From RYN-230 sp963814645 (GTDB taxonomy: Bacteria > Actinomycetota > Actinomycetes > Streptosporangiales > Streptosporangiaceae), in contig CAWFDX010000004.1 of NCBI GenBank assembly GCA_963814645.1, positions 1,426,001 through 1,490,000 of the forward strand: a DNA stretch of 64,000 bases, in the 5' to 3' direction. Position 1 is the first letter of the stretch; every line of letters starts with the position of its first letter. Below, in pieces: positions 52,032 to 60,784 of this stretch. The notes beneath the pieces are model-generated. The model saw only the letters and a list, made by a program, of their open reading frames with translations. It ran no database searches and was not told the DNA's origin. The position numbers were made by a program, and so were the translations under genes.

Positions 52032-54531
52032 GTGAGCACCCCCGCGCGGACACCGCAGCCCCGCCGGCCGGACGTCGGCCAGGCTGACCCGCGCGGCGCC
52101 GCCAGCCCTGGTGCGGAGACTCAGCCTGCCCAGCCGCCTGGCCAGGCGGCCACCGCCCAGGGGCTGGTGGTCGAGGACCAGCCGACCCGGCGCATCCGGC
52201 GGCCGGTCGACGCGCTGCGCTGCCTGGCCGACCTCTTCTGGATCGCCGTCCTGGTGGTGGCGGGCCTGGCCGCCCGGGCCACCACCCAGGGGGTGGAAAC
52301 GGACCTGGTGCAGCTCAGCCGGCGGCTGCAGGACGTGGTGCTGCCCACGCTCCGCGGCATCTCCATATTCGGCCTGCTGGCCTTCACCGTGGCGCTGGCC
52401 GTCCGGCAGCTGGTCCGCCGCCAGGGCCGCCGGCTGGCCGAGGCGCTAGCCACCGGGGTGGGCACGATCGGCCTGGTGCTGCTGGCCGACCTGGTGCTGC
52501 GCAGCAACATCGCGTTCGCCGGGACGCTGTACCGGGCTATCGCGATGGCCCCGCCCGGTCCGAGCAGCTTCGCCCCGCTTGACTGGCCGCTGGCCGGCCT
52601 GGTCGCGTTCACCACGATCATCGACTTGAGCGGCCGGACAAAGTGGCGGGTGGCGCTGTGGCTGACCGTCGGCGTCTACCTGGTGACCAGCCTGGCCGAC
52701 CTGCGTACCTCGGTGCTCTCCGTGCTGATCACCCTGCTGGTCGGCCGGGTGATCGCGCTCGCGGTGCGCTACGCCGCGGGCTCGCCGTCGCAGCGGCCGC
52801 CGGCCGAGGCCATCGCGGCCGCCCTGGGCTCGGCGGATGAGCCGGTGACCGAGCTGCGCCGGGTCCCGGTGACCGGCGTTGAGTCGCGGCAGTATGCGGC
52901 GGTGACCCCGGACGGCGGGCGGCTGGACGTGACCGTGTTCGACCGGGATCAGCAGGCGGCCGGCCTGCTGTACCGGCTGTACCGGCTGGTCCGGCTGCGT
53001 GACCAGGTGGCCCGGCGGGCCCCGCTGTCCACCGAGCGGCTGGCCGAGCGCGGGGCGCTGCTGGCCTACGCGGTGGAGGACGCGGGTGTCCGTACGCCGC
53101 GGCTGCGCGCCGTGCTGCGGGTCGGCCCGGACGCCATGGCGCTGGCCAGCGACGCGGACGGCGGGACGTCACTGGCCCAGCGGGGCAGCGCGGTGACCGA
53201 CGCGGAAGTGGGCCGGGTGTGGGACGCGCTGCTCCGGCTGCATGCGCACCGGGTGACGCACCGGTCGCTGACCGCCGACAAGATCGTCATCTGCCCGGAC
53301 GGCCAGATCAAGCTGCTCGACCCGGGTGGCGGGGACATCGCGGCCAGCGACCTGCAGCTGCGCCTGGACCTGGCCCAGCTGCTGGCCGAGCTGGCCACCC
53401 TGACCGGCCCGGACCGGGCCGCCTCGGTAGCGCAGCGCAAGCTGGACGGGGCCGAACTGACCGGGCTGCTGCCGCTGCTGCAGCCGGTGGTGCTGGCCCG
53501 GTTCGACCCGGATGTACCTGCGAAAGCACAAGCACGTACTGCCGGAGCTGCGTACCCGGCTGCTCACCCTGGACCCCGGCGACGGGCAGGCCGTGCCGCC
53601 GGTCCAGCTGGAGCGGATCCGGCCGCGCAGTCTGATCACCCTGGTCGCCTCCATCCTGGCCGTCTACCTGCTCACCTCCGAGCTGGCCCGGGTCAACCTG
53701 GGCACGCTGCTGCGCACCGCCGACCCGTGGTGGATGCTGGTCGCGCTCGGCCTGTCCGCGCTGACCTACGCGGGTGCCGCCTGGCAGCTGTCCGGCTTCG
53801 TGCTGGAGAAGCTGAGCTTCCCCCGGACCGTGCTGGCCCAGCTGGCCAGCTCGTTCGTCACGCTGGTCACCCCGGCGGCGGTCGGCGGCGCCGCGCTCAA
53901 CGTCCGCTACCTGCAGCGGCGCAAGATACCGCCGGCAGTCGCGGTGGCCAGCGTCGGCGCGTCCCAGGTGGTGGCGTTCGTGCTGCACATCGTGCTGCTG
54001 GTCATCTTCGTGGCCATCACCGGGGCGCGCAGCCACTCGCTGCGCCCGCCCACCTGGGCGTACTGGGTGCTAGCCGGGCTGGTCGTGCTGGTGCTGATCG
54101 TGCTGGCCGTGCCGCGCGGCCGGCGGCTGCTCCGGGCCCGGCTGGGCCCGGCGCTGAGCCAGGTCGGGCCGCGGCTGGTGGGCATGGTGCAGCGGCCGGC
54201 CAAGCTGGCCGAGGGCATCGGCGGCGCACTCCTGCTCAGTACGTGCTACATACTGTGCCTGGCTGCCTCGGTCCTGGCGGTCGGCGGGCACATCGCGCTG
54301 ACCAGCGCGGCCGTGGTGTACCTGACGGGGGCGGCGATCGGCTCGGCGGTGCCCACCCCGGGCGGGCTGGGCGCGGTCGAGGCGGCGCTGGCCGCCGGGC
54401 TCACCGCGACCGGGATGGCGGCCGCCACCGCGGTCAGCGCGGTGCTGCTGTTCCGGCTGCTCACCTTCTGGCTGCCGGTGCCGGTGGGCTGGGCCGCGTT
54501 CAACTTCCTGGAGCGCCGCGGCGCCATCTGA
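52032..54531 (+). CDS. LPG-synthase-TM (MprF-like) membrane protein with degenerate kinase domain (frameshift near 53512)
   Basis: About 833 residues after repair. N-terminal helices (~70-240), a kinase-like middle domain (~270-495) and a C-terminal LPG_synthase_TM flippase-like domain with further helices (ASILAVYLLTSELARV, GSAVPTPGGLGAVEAALAAG). In the middle domain the catalytic HRD is HRS (VTHRSLTADKIVI) and DFG is DPG (IKLLDPGGGD), so it is probably catalytically dead. The frame from GTG 52032 changes at about 53512 (one extra or two missing bases); MYLRKHKHVLPELRTRL continues in the other frame. The first frame by chance stays open to 54587, giving an Arg/Ala-rich artefact. Same strand as the FHA-ABC gene, 48 bp after it. 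Confidence 0.83.
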
Positions 54532-54633
54532 GACGGCGGCCGGCTGGCCGCCACAGCGGATCCGGGCCGGCCTTAACTCACGATTGACCCGGCCGCCGTG
54601 CTGCTTTCTTATTAACTACTGGGGAGTAGGGAC

Positions 54634-55971
54634 ATGTTCGGGCAAACCCCCACAAGGAGGAGCCACGAATCGCCTTTCGAGCCGCCCACCGAGGGCGTGC
54701 CGCCCGCGTCCCCGCCGGGCGGCCCGCGCTGGCCCGGCGCGCCCCCGCCACGTGGCCCGGGATATCCCGGCCCCGGGCGACGAGGGAGCCGGCGGCGCTG
54801 GCAGACGGCGGCAGGCGCGGCCGTGGGCGCGGCTGCGGTGCTCGCCGCGGGGGCGTTCTTCCTGATCGGGCGGCAGAACGGGACCAGCCAGAACACCGCG
54901 GAGTCGATGCTGCAGGCGCCCGGCTGCACCACCCAGGTGGCCAAGGCGGGGCAGCTCAAGCACCTGTCCCGGCACATGACCAGCACCGGCGGGCAGCCGT
55001 TCGATGTGGCCACGGTGCCGGGCTTCGCGTTCGTGTCGGTCATCAACGGGGTCGCGGTGCTGAACATGTCGCAGCCGGTGCCCCGGCTGATGTGGACCGT
55101 GCCGATGGGCAAGTCGCAGGGTGAGGCGCTGACCCCGGATGGGCAGTACCTGCTGGTCACCTCGGGCGACGGTGTCACCGTGTTCCGGGCCAGCGACCTG
55201 GAGCACAGCGCGGCCAGCCCGGTCGGCACGCTGTCCAGCCCGGGCGAGAGGCACGCGGTCGAGGTGGCGGTGACCCCGGATGGCCACTACGCGCTGGTCA
55301 CCTACCAGGGCACCTCGAACGTTGGCGTGTTCAACCTGCACCGGGCGCTGCACAGCGGCTTCGGCGCGGCCGACCTGGTCGGGCTGATCCCGGTCGGGCC
55401 GACGCCGATCGGGGTGGCGGTAGCGCCGAACGGTGGCCTGGCCTACGTGACCAGCGGGCCGCGCAAGCCATCGGCCTCCGGCAACGGCGTGATCAACGTG
55501 ATCGATATGGCCAAGGCGGAGACCCGCCCGGCCGATGCGGTGATCAAGACGGTCAGCGCGGGCTGCAAGCCCAGCCGGGTGGTCGTGTCGCCCGACGGGC
55601 AGCAGGTGTGGGCCACCGCGGGTGGCTCCAACGCGCTGCTCGGCTTCTCCGCGCCCAAGCTGCTCAGCGACCCCGGTCACGCGATAGTGGCCCGGGTGCC
55701 GGTGGGAGCGTTGCCGCTCGGGCTGATGATCATCAACCACGGCAGCCGGATCGTGGTGGCCGACTCCGACAAGGACAACCAGAAGGGCGGGCCCAGCCTG
55801 GCCGTGGTCAACGTGAGCAAAGCACTGGCCGGCCAGCCCGCACTGCTCGGCTACGTGCAGACCGGCACCCAACCGCGCCAGCTCGCGATGGTCCCCAGCA
55901 GCAGCACGCTGCTGGTCACCAACACCAGCTCGGGCCAGCTGGAGAGCCTGAACGCGGCCAAATTGCCCTAA
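54634..55971 (+). CDS. membrane-anchored beta-propeller protein paralogous to the kinase sensor
   Basis: 445 residues: a Pro/Gly-rich cytosolic head (~1-50), one membrane helix (~55-77, AGAAVGAAAVLAAGAFFLIG) and a ~350-residue outer propeller. Blocks align one-to-one with the kinase sensor at 47.1-48.2 kb: GEALTPDGQYLLVTSGDG, AVEVAVTPDGHYALVTYQG, TPIGVAVAPNGGLAYVTSG, SAGCKPSRVVVSPDGQQVW, LLGYVQTGTQPRQLAMV. It has no kinase domain, so it may be a co-receptor, decoy or partner. ATG 54634 preceded by GGGGAGTAGGGAC. Last gene of the run that begins at 49.6 kb. Confidence 0.88.
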   Translation: MFGQTPTRRSHESPFEPPTEGVPPASPPGGPRWPGAPPPRGPGYPGPGRRGSRRRWQTAAGAAVGAAAVLAAGAFFLIGRQNGTSQNTAESMLQAPGCTTQVAKAGQLKHLSRHMTSTGGQPFDVATVPGFAFVSVINGVAVLNMSQPVPRLMWTVPMGKSQGEALTPDGQYLLVTSGDGVTVFRASDLEHSAASPVGTLSSPGERHAVEVAVTPDGHYALVTYQGTSNVGVFNLHRALHSGFGAADLVGLIPVGPTPIGVAVAPNGGLAYVTSGPRKPSASGNGVINVIDMAKAETRPADAVIKTVSAGCKPSRVVVSPDGQQVWATAGGSNALLGFSAPKLLSDPGHAIVARVPVGALPLGLMIINHGSRIVVADSDKDNQKGGPSLAVVNVSKALAGQPALLGYVQTGTQPRQLAMVPSSSTLLVTNTSSGQLESLNAAKLP

Positions 55972-55995
55972 TCCGGCCGCTCTAGGCTGGTGCGC

Positions 55996-56898
55996 ATGGC
56001 GACTGAGCAGCGTGTCCTGACCACTCCGGATGGCCGGTCCCTGGAAGTGCTGACCGCGGGCCCGCCGGACGGGCTGCCGCTGCTGTTCCACAACGGCACC
56101 CCGGGCGGGCTGGTCGCGTTCCCGCCGATGACCGCCATGGCCGCCGAACGCGGGCTGCGCACCGTGATGTACGCCCGGCCCGGCTACGGCCAGTCCACGG
56201 AGCAGCCCGGCCGGAGCGTGGCCGACACCGTGGCCGACGCGGCCAGCGTGCTGGACGACCTGGGCGCGGGCCAGTTCGTCACCATCGGCTGGTCCGGCGG
56301 CGGGCCGCACGCGCTGGCCTGCGCCGCGCTGCTGCCCGGCCGCTGCCTGGCCGCCACCTCGCTGGCCGGGGTGGCGCCCGCCCGGGCGGCGGGCCTGGAC
56401 TGGGTGGCCGGGATGGGGCCGGAGAACATCGCAGAGTTCGGCGCGGCCGAGCAGGGCGAGGCGGCGCTGACCGCGTACCTGACCGCAGAGGCGGACGCGC
56501 TTCGCCAGGTCACCGGCGAGCAGGTGGCTGACGCGCTGGGCGGCCTGGTCTCGGCCGTGGACCGGGACGTGGTCACCTTGGAGTTCGGCGAGTACCTGGC
56601 CGCGTCGGGCCACGCCGCGCTGAGCACCGGGATCGCGGGCTGGCGCGACGATGACCTGGCGTTCGTGGCCGACTGGGGCTTCCCGATCGAGCAGGCCGGC
56701 CAGGCGCCGGTGGCCGTCTGGCAGGGCGGCGAGGACCGGATGGTGCCGTACCCGCACGGCACCTGGCTGGCCGAGCACATCCCCGGCGCGCGGGCCCACC
56801 TGCTGACCGGGGAAGGCCATCTGTCACTGGCCGTGCGCGGCTTCGGTGCGGTGCTCGACGACCTGCTGGACCTGGCCGGCCGCCCGGCTTATCCCTGA
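55996..56898 (+). CDS. alpha/beta hydrolase
   Basis: 300 residues with the alpha/beta-hydrolase order: oxyanion HNGTPGG, nucleophile elbow GWSGGGPHALA (Ser in GWSGGG), acid GGEDRMVPYPHG, and base GEGHLSL near the C-terminus. Esterase, lipase or haloperoxidase-like; substrate unknown, cytosolic. ATG 55996, or GTG 55990 six bases earlier. Follows the propeller gene by about 25 bp and may be co-transcribed. Its 3' end overlaps the convergent small membrane protein gene by ten bases. Confidence 0.9.
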   Translation: MATEQRVLTTPDGRSLEVLTAGPPDGLPLLFHNGTPGGLVAFPPMTAMAAERGLRTVMYARPGYGQSTEQPGRSVADTVADAASVLDDLGAGQFVTIGWSGGGPHALACAALLPGRCLAATSLAGVAPARAAGLDWVAGMGPENIAEFGAAEQGEAALTAYLTAEADALRQVTGEQVADALGGLVSAVDRDVVTLEFGEYLAASGHAALSTGIAGWRDDDLAFVADWGFPIEQAGQAPVAVWQGGEDRMVPYPHGTWLAEHIPGARAHLLTGEGHLSLAVRGFGAVLDDLLDLAGRPAYP

Positions 56899-57194
56899 GC
56901 GGCGGGCGCCCGGCAGGGGCGGGCCGGCCGCCCGCGGACGGCATGCCGCCGCCCGGGCACCGGCTCCTGGGCCGCGGCGTGCTGGCGGGCCAGGCTCAGC
57001 CCGCTGTCCGCCGGCTGCCCGGCGGCCACCGCGGCGATGTGCGCGTGCCGGACCTTGGCCAGGTAGTGCGCCCGCGCCTCGGCGTAGTCCGGGTGAGTTT
57101 CCGGCCGCTGGAACGTGAGCCACATCGGGATGCCGACGATGGCCGAGAACGCCAGCACCATGAGCGGGACAGTGAGCCAGACAAGGCCGGTCAC
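56889..57194 (-). CDS. small single-pass membrane protein
   Basis: 101 residues. N-terminal membrane helix (VTGLVWLTVPLMVLAFSAIV, ending near IPMWLTF) followed by a polar helical segment (THPDYAEARAHYLAKVRHAH) and a basic Pro/Arg tail. GTG 57194 is chosen because a textbook ribosome site (AAGGAGG, then six bases) precedes it; the open frame extends upstream to 57326 but that part is Arg-rich and not protein-like. No family recognised. Divergent from the FtsX-type permease gene. Confidence 0.7.
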   Translation of the reverse strand: MTGLVWLTVPLMVLAFSAIVGIPMWLTFQRPETHPDYAEARAHYLAKVRHAHIAAVAAGQPADSGLSLARQHAAAQEPVPGRRHAVRGRPARPCRAPAAQG

Positions 57195-57345
57195 CAGGTT
57201 CCTCCTTCGGTCTGCCGTCGGCCGCGGTGGCCGCCGGTCACGCTGACTATCGTGCCGGGCGGCGTTCTCCAGCGGGCCTGCCTGGCTTCTCAGCCAGTTC
57301 TGAATCCGGCCCTGAACCCGCCCCAAATCCCACCGTGGCCGAGGC

Positions 57346-57389
57346 TTGACGCTCCTAGGGGATAACGGCTATCTATTAGATAACCGTTA
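57346..57389 (+). promoter_or_regulatory. promoter overlapped by a 27-bp palindromic operator
   Basis: TTGACG (57346-57351) and TATCTA (57370-57375) are spaced 18 bp like -35 and -10 elements. The -10 lies inside an inverted repeat, TAACGGCTATCTA (57363-57375) / TAGATAACCGTTA (57377-57389), 13-bp arms with one mismatch and a one-base centre. The core TATCTATTAGATA resembles operators of PadR-type repressors that often control ABC drug exporters; no regulator gene is adjacent, so the repressor is encoded elsewhere. The permease ribosome site follows directly. Confidence 0.65.
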
Positions 57390-57401
57390 GAGGAGGTTGC
57401 C

Positions 57402-59264
57402 GTGCTGACCCTGGGCAAGATCCGGCTGGTGCTCCGGCTGGCCGCCAGGGATCTGCGGCGGCACCCGGCCGAAGCGGTGCTGACGCTGCTCGCGATCAGC
57501 GCCGCCACCACGATCCTGACCCTGGGCCTGGTCCTGCACGGGGTGACCAGCCAGCCCTACCAGCAGACCCAGGCGGCCACCCATGGGCCGGACGTCGTCA
57601 GCTACTTCACCGGGTACGGCGGCCCGGGCCAGCGAACAATCACCGGGAAGCGGTTCCAGTCCGCGGTCCAGGCTCAGGCCAGCAAGCTGCTGCGCGCGCC
57701 CGGGGTCACCGGGCACAGCGGGCCGTACCCACTGGTGGGCGCGCTGGTGCGGGCGCACGGCCGGGTAGCGGGCGCGGAGGCCGAGGGCCGCACCGAGGCG
57801 CCGGCCGCCGTGGACCAGCCCAAGGTCACCCAGGGCAGCTGGGTGCAGCCGGGCGGCGTGGTGCTGGAGCGCACCTTCGCCGAGGCGCTCGGCGTGCATG
57901 CCGGTGACCGGATCACGCTGAACGGCCGGCCGTTCCGGGTCGCCGGGATCGCGGTGACGGCCGCGTTCGCGCCCTACCCGGACCTGTGCCTGGACGGCGC
58001 CGGCGGCTGCTGGGCCGGACCGGACGTCCCGGCCTCCGACATGGGCGTGCTCTGGCTCACCGAGCCGGACGCCCGCGCGCTGGTTACGGCGGCCAACCCG
58101 CTGGCCAGCTATGTGGAGAACCTGACCCTCCGGCACCCGGCCAGCGCCGCGACGTTCGCCAGCCGGTACAGCGGCACCGGCCTGGCCACGCCGGCGCTGA
58201 CCCCTTGGCAGGGCATCAGCGCCGCCGACGCCGACACGGTGCAGGCCGAGGAGCAGGTGCTGAACCCGGGATCCTGGCTGGCCGGGCTGCTGGCGGTGGC
58301 CAGCGTGGCCGTGCTGGCGGGCGGCCGGATGACGGAAGCCACCCGGAAGGTCGGCCTGCTCAAGGCGGTCGGCGCGTCGCCGGGCCTGGTCACCGCCGCA
58401 CTGATGGCTAAGAACCTGGCCGTGGCGCTGGCCGCAGCCCTGGCCGGGCTGGCGGCCGGCTGGCTGGCCGCGCCGCTGCTCACCAGCCCCGGCGCCGCGC
58501 TGGTTGGCACACCGGGCCCGGCCGCGTTCTCCGCGGCGACGGCCGGGCTGGTGGTAGCCGTGGCCCTGGCCGTCGCGCTGGCTTCGACGCTGGTTCCGGC
58601 CATCCGGGCCGCCCGGACCAGCACGGTCAGCGCGCTGGCCGATGCGGCCCGCCCGCCGCGTCGCCGGGCCGCGCTGATCTCGGTCTCCGCCTGGCTGCCG
58701 GTGCCGGTGCTGCTCGGGCTGCGGCTGATCGGCCGCCGGCCCCGGCGCGCGCTGCTCACCATGGCCAGCACCACGGTCACCGCGGCCGGCCTGGTCGCCG
58801 TGCTGGTCTTCCACGCCACCGCCAACCAGCGGATCGCCGGCGGGGGCAGCGGGCTGAACAACCCGATCTATGACCGGGTCGAGCAGGTGCTGCTGATCCT
58901 GACCATCGCGCTGGTCGCGCTGGCCTCGCTCAACGCGGTGTTCACCGCCTGGGCGACCGTGCTGGACACCCGGCGGCCGTCCGCCCTGGCCCGTTCGCTG
59001 GGCGCCACCCCGGAGCAGATCAGCGTCGGGCTGTCGATGGCGCAACTGCTGCCCGCGCTGCCCGGCGCGCTGCTCGGCGTCCCGCTCGGTGTCGCGTTGT
59101 TCGAGGTGGCCAGCGGCGGTGGGCTGCTGGCTATCCCGCCCGTCTGGTGGCTGGCCGTGGCGGTGCTCGGCATCCTGGCCGGGCTGGCCGTGCTGACCAG
59201 CATCCCGGCCCGGATCGGCGCCCGGCAGCCGGTGGCCGAGGTGCTGCAGGCCGAGCTGGCCTGA
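57402..59264 (+). CDS. FtsX-family ABC transporter permease without adjacent ATPase
   Basis: 620 residues. N-terminal helix (LTLLAISAATTILTLGLVLH), an outer domain to ~280, then FtsX helices (LAGLLAVASVAVLAGG with RMTEATRKVGLLKAVGASPG coupling loop) and a second block (LLILTIALVALASLNAVFTA, RSLGATPEQI, then two C-terminal helices). Typical partner would be a LolD/MacB-type ATPase, but neither flanking gene encodes one, so it must borrow an ATPase or has lost it. GTG 57402 with AGAGGAGG upstream. Regulated by the palindrome at 57363-57389. Confidence 0.9.
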   Translation: MLTLGKIRLVLRLAARDLRRHPAEAVLTLLAISAATTILTLGLVLHGVTSQPYQQTQAATHGPDVVSYFTGYGGPGQRTITGKRFQSAVQAQASKLLRAPGVTGHSGPYPLVGALVRAHGRVAGAEAEGRTEAPAAVDQPKVTQGSWVQPGGVVLERTFAEALGVHAGDRITLNGRPFRVAGIAVTAAFAPYPDLCLDGAGGCWAGPDVPASDMGVLWLTEPDARALVTAANPLASYVENLTLRHPASAATFASRYSGTGLATPALTPWQGISAADADTVQAEEQVLNPGSWLAGLLAVASVAVLAGGRMTEATRKVGLLKAVGASPGLVTAALMAKNLAVALAAALAGLAAGWLAAPLLTSPGAALVGTPGPAAFSAATAGLVVAVALAVALASTLVPAIRAARTSTVSALADAARPPRRRAALISVSAWLPVPVLLGLRLIGRRPRRALLTMASTTVTAAGLVAVLVFHATANQRIAGGGSGLNNPIYDRVEQVLLILTIALVALASLNAVFTAWATVLDTRRPSALARSLGATPEQISVGLSMAQLLPALPGALLGVPLGVALFEVASGGGLLAIPPVWWLAVAVLGILAGLAVLTSIPARIGARQPVAEVLQAELA

Positions 59265-59293
59265 CCCCTGGTCTGCGGAGCGGCGTCAGGGGT
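59264..59293. terminator. hairpin overlapping both stop codons of convergent genes
   Basis: Stem ACCCCTG (59264-59270) / CAGGGGT (59287-59293). The permease stop TGA ends in the left arm (59262-59264) and the DUF2000 gene's stop (complement at 59286-59288) lies at the right arm. Same arrangement as at 24.6 kb. Confidence 0.55.
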
Positions 59294-59696
59294 GCAGGCT
59301 GAGGCCCTTGCACACCTTGTCCACCGCGTTGCGCGTGCCGTACACCGCGATCCCGGCCAGCCGCAGGTCCGCGGCGGGCACGTCCCGGACCACGGCCCGG
59401 TTGGCTTCGTCGCGCCCGGTGCTGAACATGTCCTCGGTGTAGATCGCGGTGGCCATCTCCCGGCTGACCGCGCGCTCCCGCACCACGCCCAGGCTGGCCG
59501 TGTCGCCGGCGTAGACCAGCACCGGCTGGCGGAACAGCTCCAGGTACCGGTGGCCCGACCCGTCCTCGTACGGCTTACCGATCGTGTCACCGAACGCGGC
59601 CGCGATGCCGCTGGCCAGGAACGCCGTCACGTTCAGCTGCTGCCAGACGGCCAGGTCTTCGCGAACCACTATGGCGATCTTGGTTTCGAAACGCAT
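59286..59696 (-). CDS. DUF2000 family protein
   Basis: 136 residues, full length for DUF2000: FETKIAIVVREDLAVWQQLN, VTAFLASGIAA, GKPYEDGSGHRYLELFRQPV, AIYTEDMF, EANRAVV, VDKVCKGLSLHP are the conserved blocks. Function unknown; members are commonly found next to AraC regulators, as here (divergent, 85 bp). It is probably the target of that regulator. Confidence 0.9.
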   Translation of the reverse strand: MRFETKIAIVVREDLAVWQQLNVTAFLASGIAAAFGDTIGKPYEDGSGHRYLELFRQPVLVYAGDTASLGVVRERAVSREMATAIYTEDMFSTGRDEANRAVVRDVPAADLRLAGIAVYGTRNAVDKVCKGLSLHP

Positions 59697-59781
59697 GAGC
59701 CCAGCTTCCCGGGCGGCCCGCCACCCGGTCTTGAACGGTGGTGCGCGGCGGCAGTTACCCAGGGGCCGGCATACTGGATAA

Positions 59782-60623
59782 ATGACCGCGCAGGCTGCCG
59801 CCGACTGGTCCAGGTACTGGCGTTCGGCAAATGAACCGCTGGAAGCGATGCATGCGCGGTTCCACGGAAACGTGTACCACCGGCACAGTCACGACACCTA
59901 CTCGTTCGGGGTGACCGAGTGGGGCGCGCAGTCGTTCACCTGCCGGCACGCGGCGCACACCAGCGCGGCCGGCATGGTGATGGCGTTCAACCCGGATGAT
60001 CCGCACGACGGGCACGCGACCACCGACGACGGCTTCAGCTACCGCATGATCCATATCGGGCCGGCGCTGGTGACGGACGTGCTGTCGGACATCACCGGCC
60101 GCCCTTCCGGGCGGCCGCTGTTCGCCCAGCCGGTGCTGCGGGATCCCGGGCTGGCCCGGGCGCTGCACCGGCTGCATGCCGCGCTGACCGGGCAGGCCAG
60201 CCCGCTGGCGCGCGGCGAGCGGCTGACCGCGGCGGTCGCGGCCGCGGCCCGGTTCGCGGCGCACCGCCCGCCGGGCCTGGCCGACGCCGGCCCGCGCGGC
60301 TTCGCCGAAGACCGGACTGCGCGGCTGGTCCGGGACTACCTGGACGCGCACTACGCCGCCCCGGTCACCGGGGACGAACTGGCGGCCGCCGCCGGGCGCA
60401 GCCGTTATGCCGCGTACCGGCGTTCCGGGCGGCCTGGGGGCTCGCGCCCAGCGAGTACCAGCGGCTGCTCCGGCTGCGGGCCGCCCGCCAGTACCTGGCC
60501 AGCGGGCTGCCGCCGGCCGAGGCGGCCACGGTTGCCGGCTTCGCCGACCAGGCGCATCTCACCCGCTGGTTCCGCCGCTGCTACGGCATCACCCCGGCCG
60601 AGTTCCGCCGCGCCGCCGCCTGA
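59782..60623 (+). CDS. AraC family regulator with cupin sensor (frameshift near 60420)
   Basis: About 280 residues after repair. The N-terminal cupin-like AraC_binding domain (HARFHGNVYHRHSHDTYSFG, MVMAFNPDDPHDGH) is intact, and the first HTH helices begin at LVRDYLDAHYAAPVTGDELA. At about 60420 one G is missing (TACCGGCGTTCC should read TAC-CGG-GCG-TTC): the rest of the DNA-binding domain, WGLAPSEYQRLLRLRAARQY and FADQAHLTRWFRRCYG, is in the next frame ending at 60623. Unrepaired, the protein has lost its second helix-turn-helix and runs on to 61023. Divergent from the DUF2000 gene. Confidence 0.82.
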
Positions 60624-60784
60624 CCGTCCGGCCGTCTGCCCGGCCAGCCCAGCCCGAACGGGCCCGCTGACCACTCTTCGCCCCGGAAGAGCGGCCGATG
60701 TCCCGAATTATGGTGAATCGTCCCGCGTACTTGGGGTGATAAGACACGGGCGGCCCTGGTGCACCACCCGGGCCGATGGTCCCA

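Noticed and set aside
53512..54587. continuation of the 52032 frame to 54587 as a single 851-residue protein
   Set aside because: After about 53512 this frame becomes Arg/Ala/Gly-rich noise; the conserved membrane domain is in the other frame.
54616..56820. 734-codon minus-strand open frame
   Set aside because: Antisense to the propeller and hydrolase genes, which carry clear motifs.
57387..59045. 552-codon minus-strand open frame
   Set aside because: Gln/Arg/Gly-rich shadow antisense to the FtsX-type permease.
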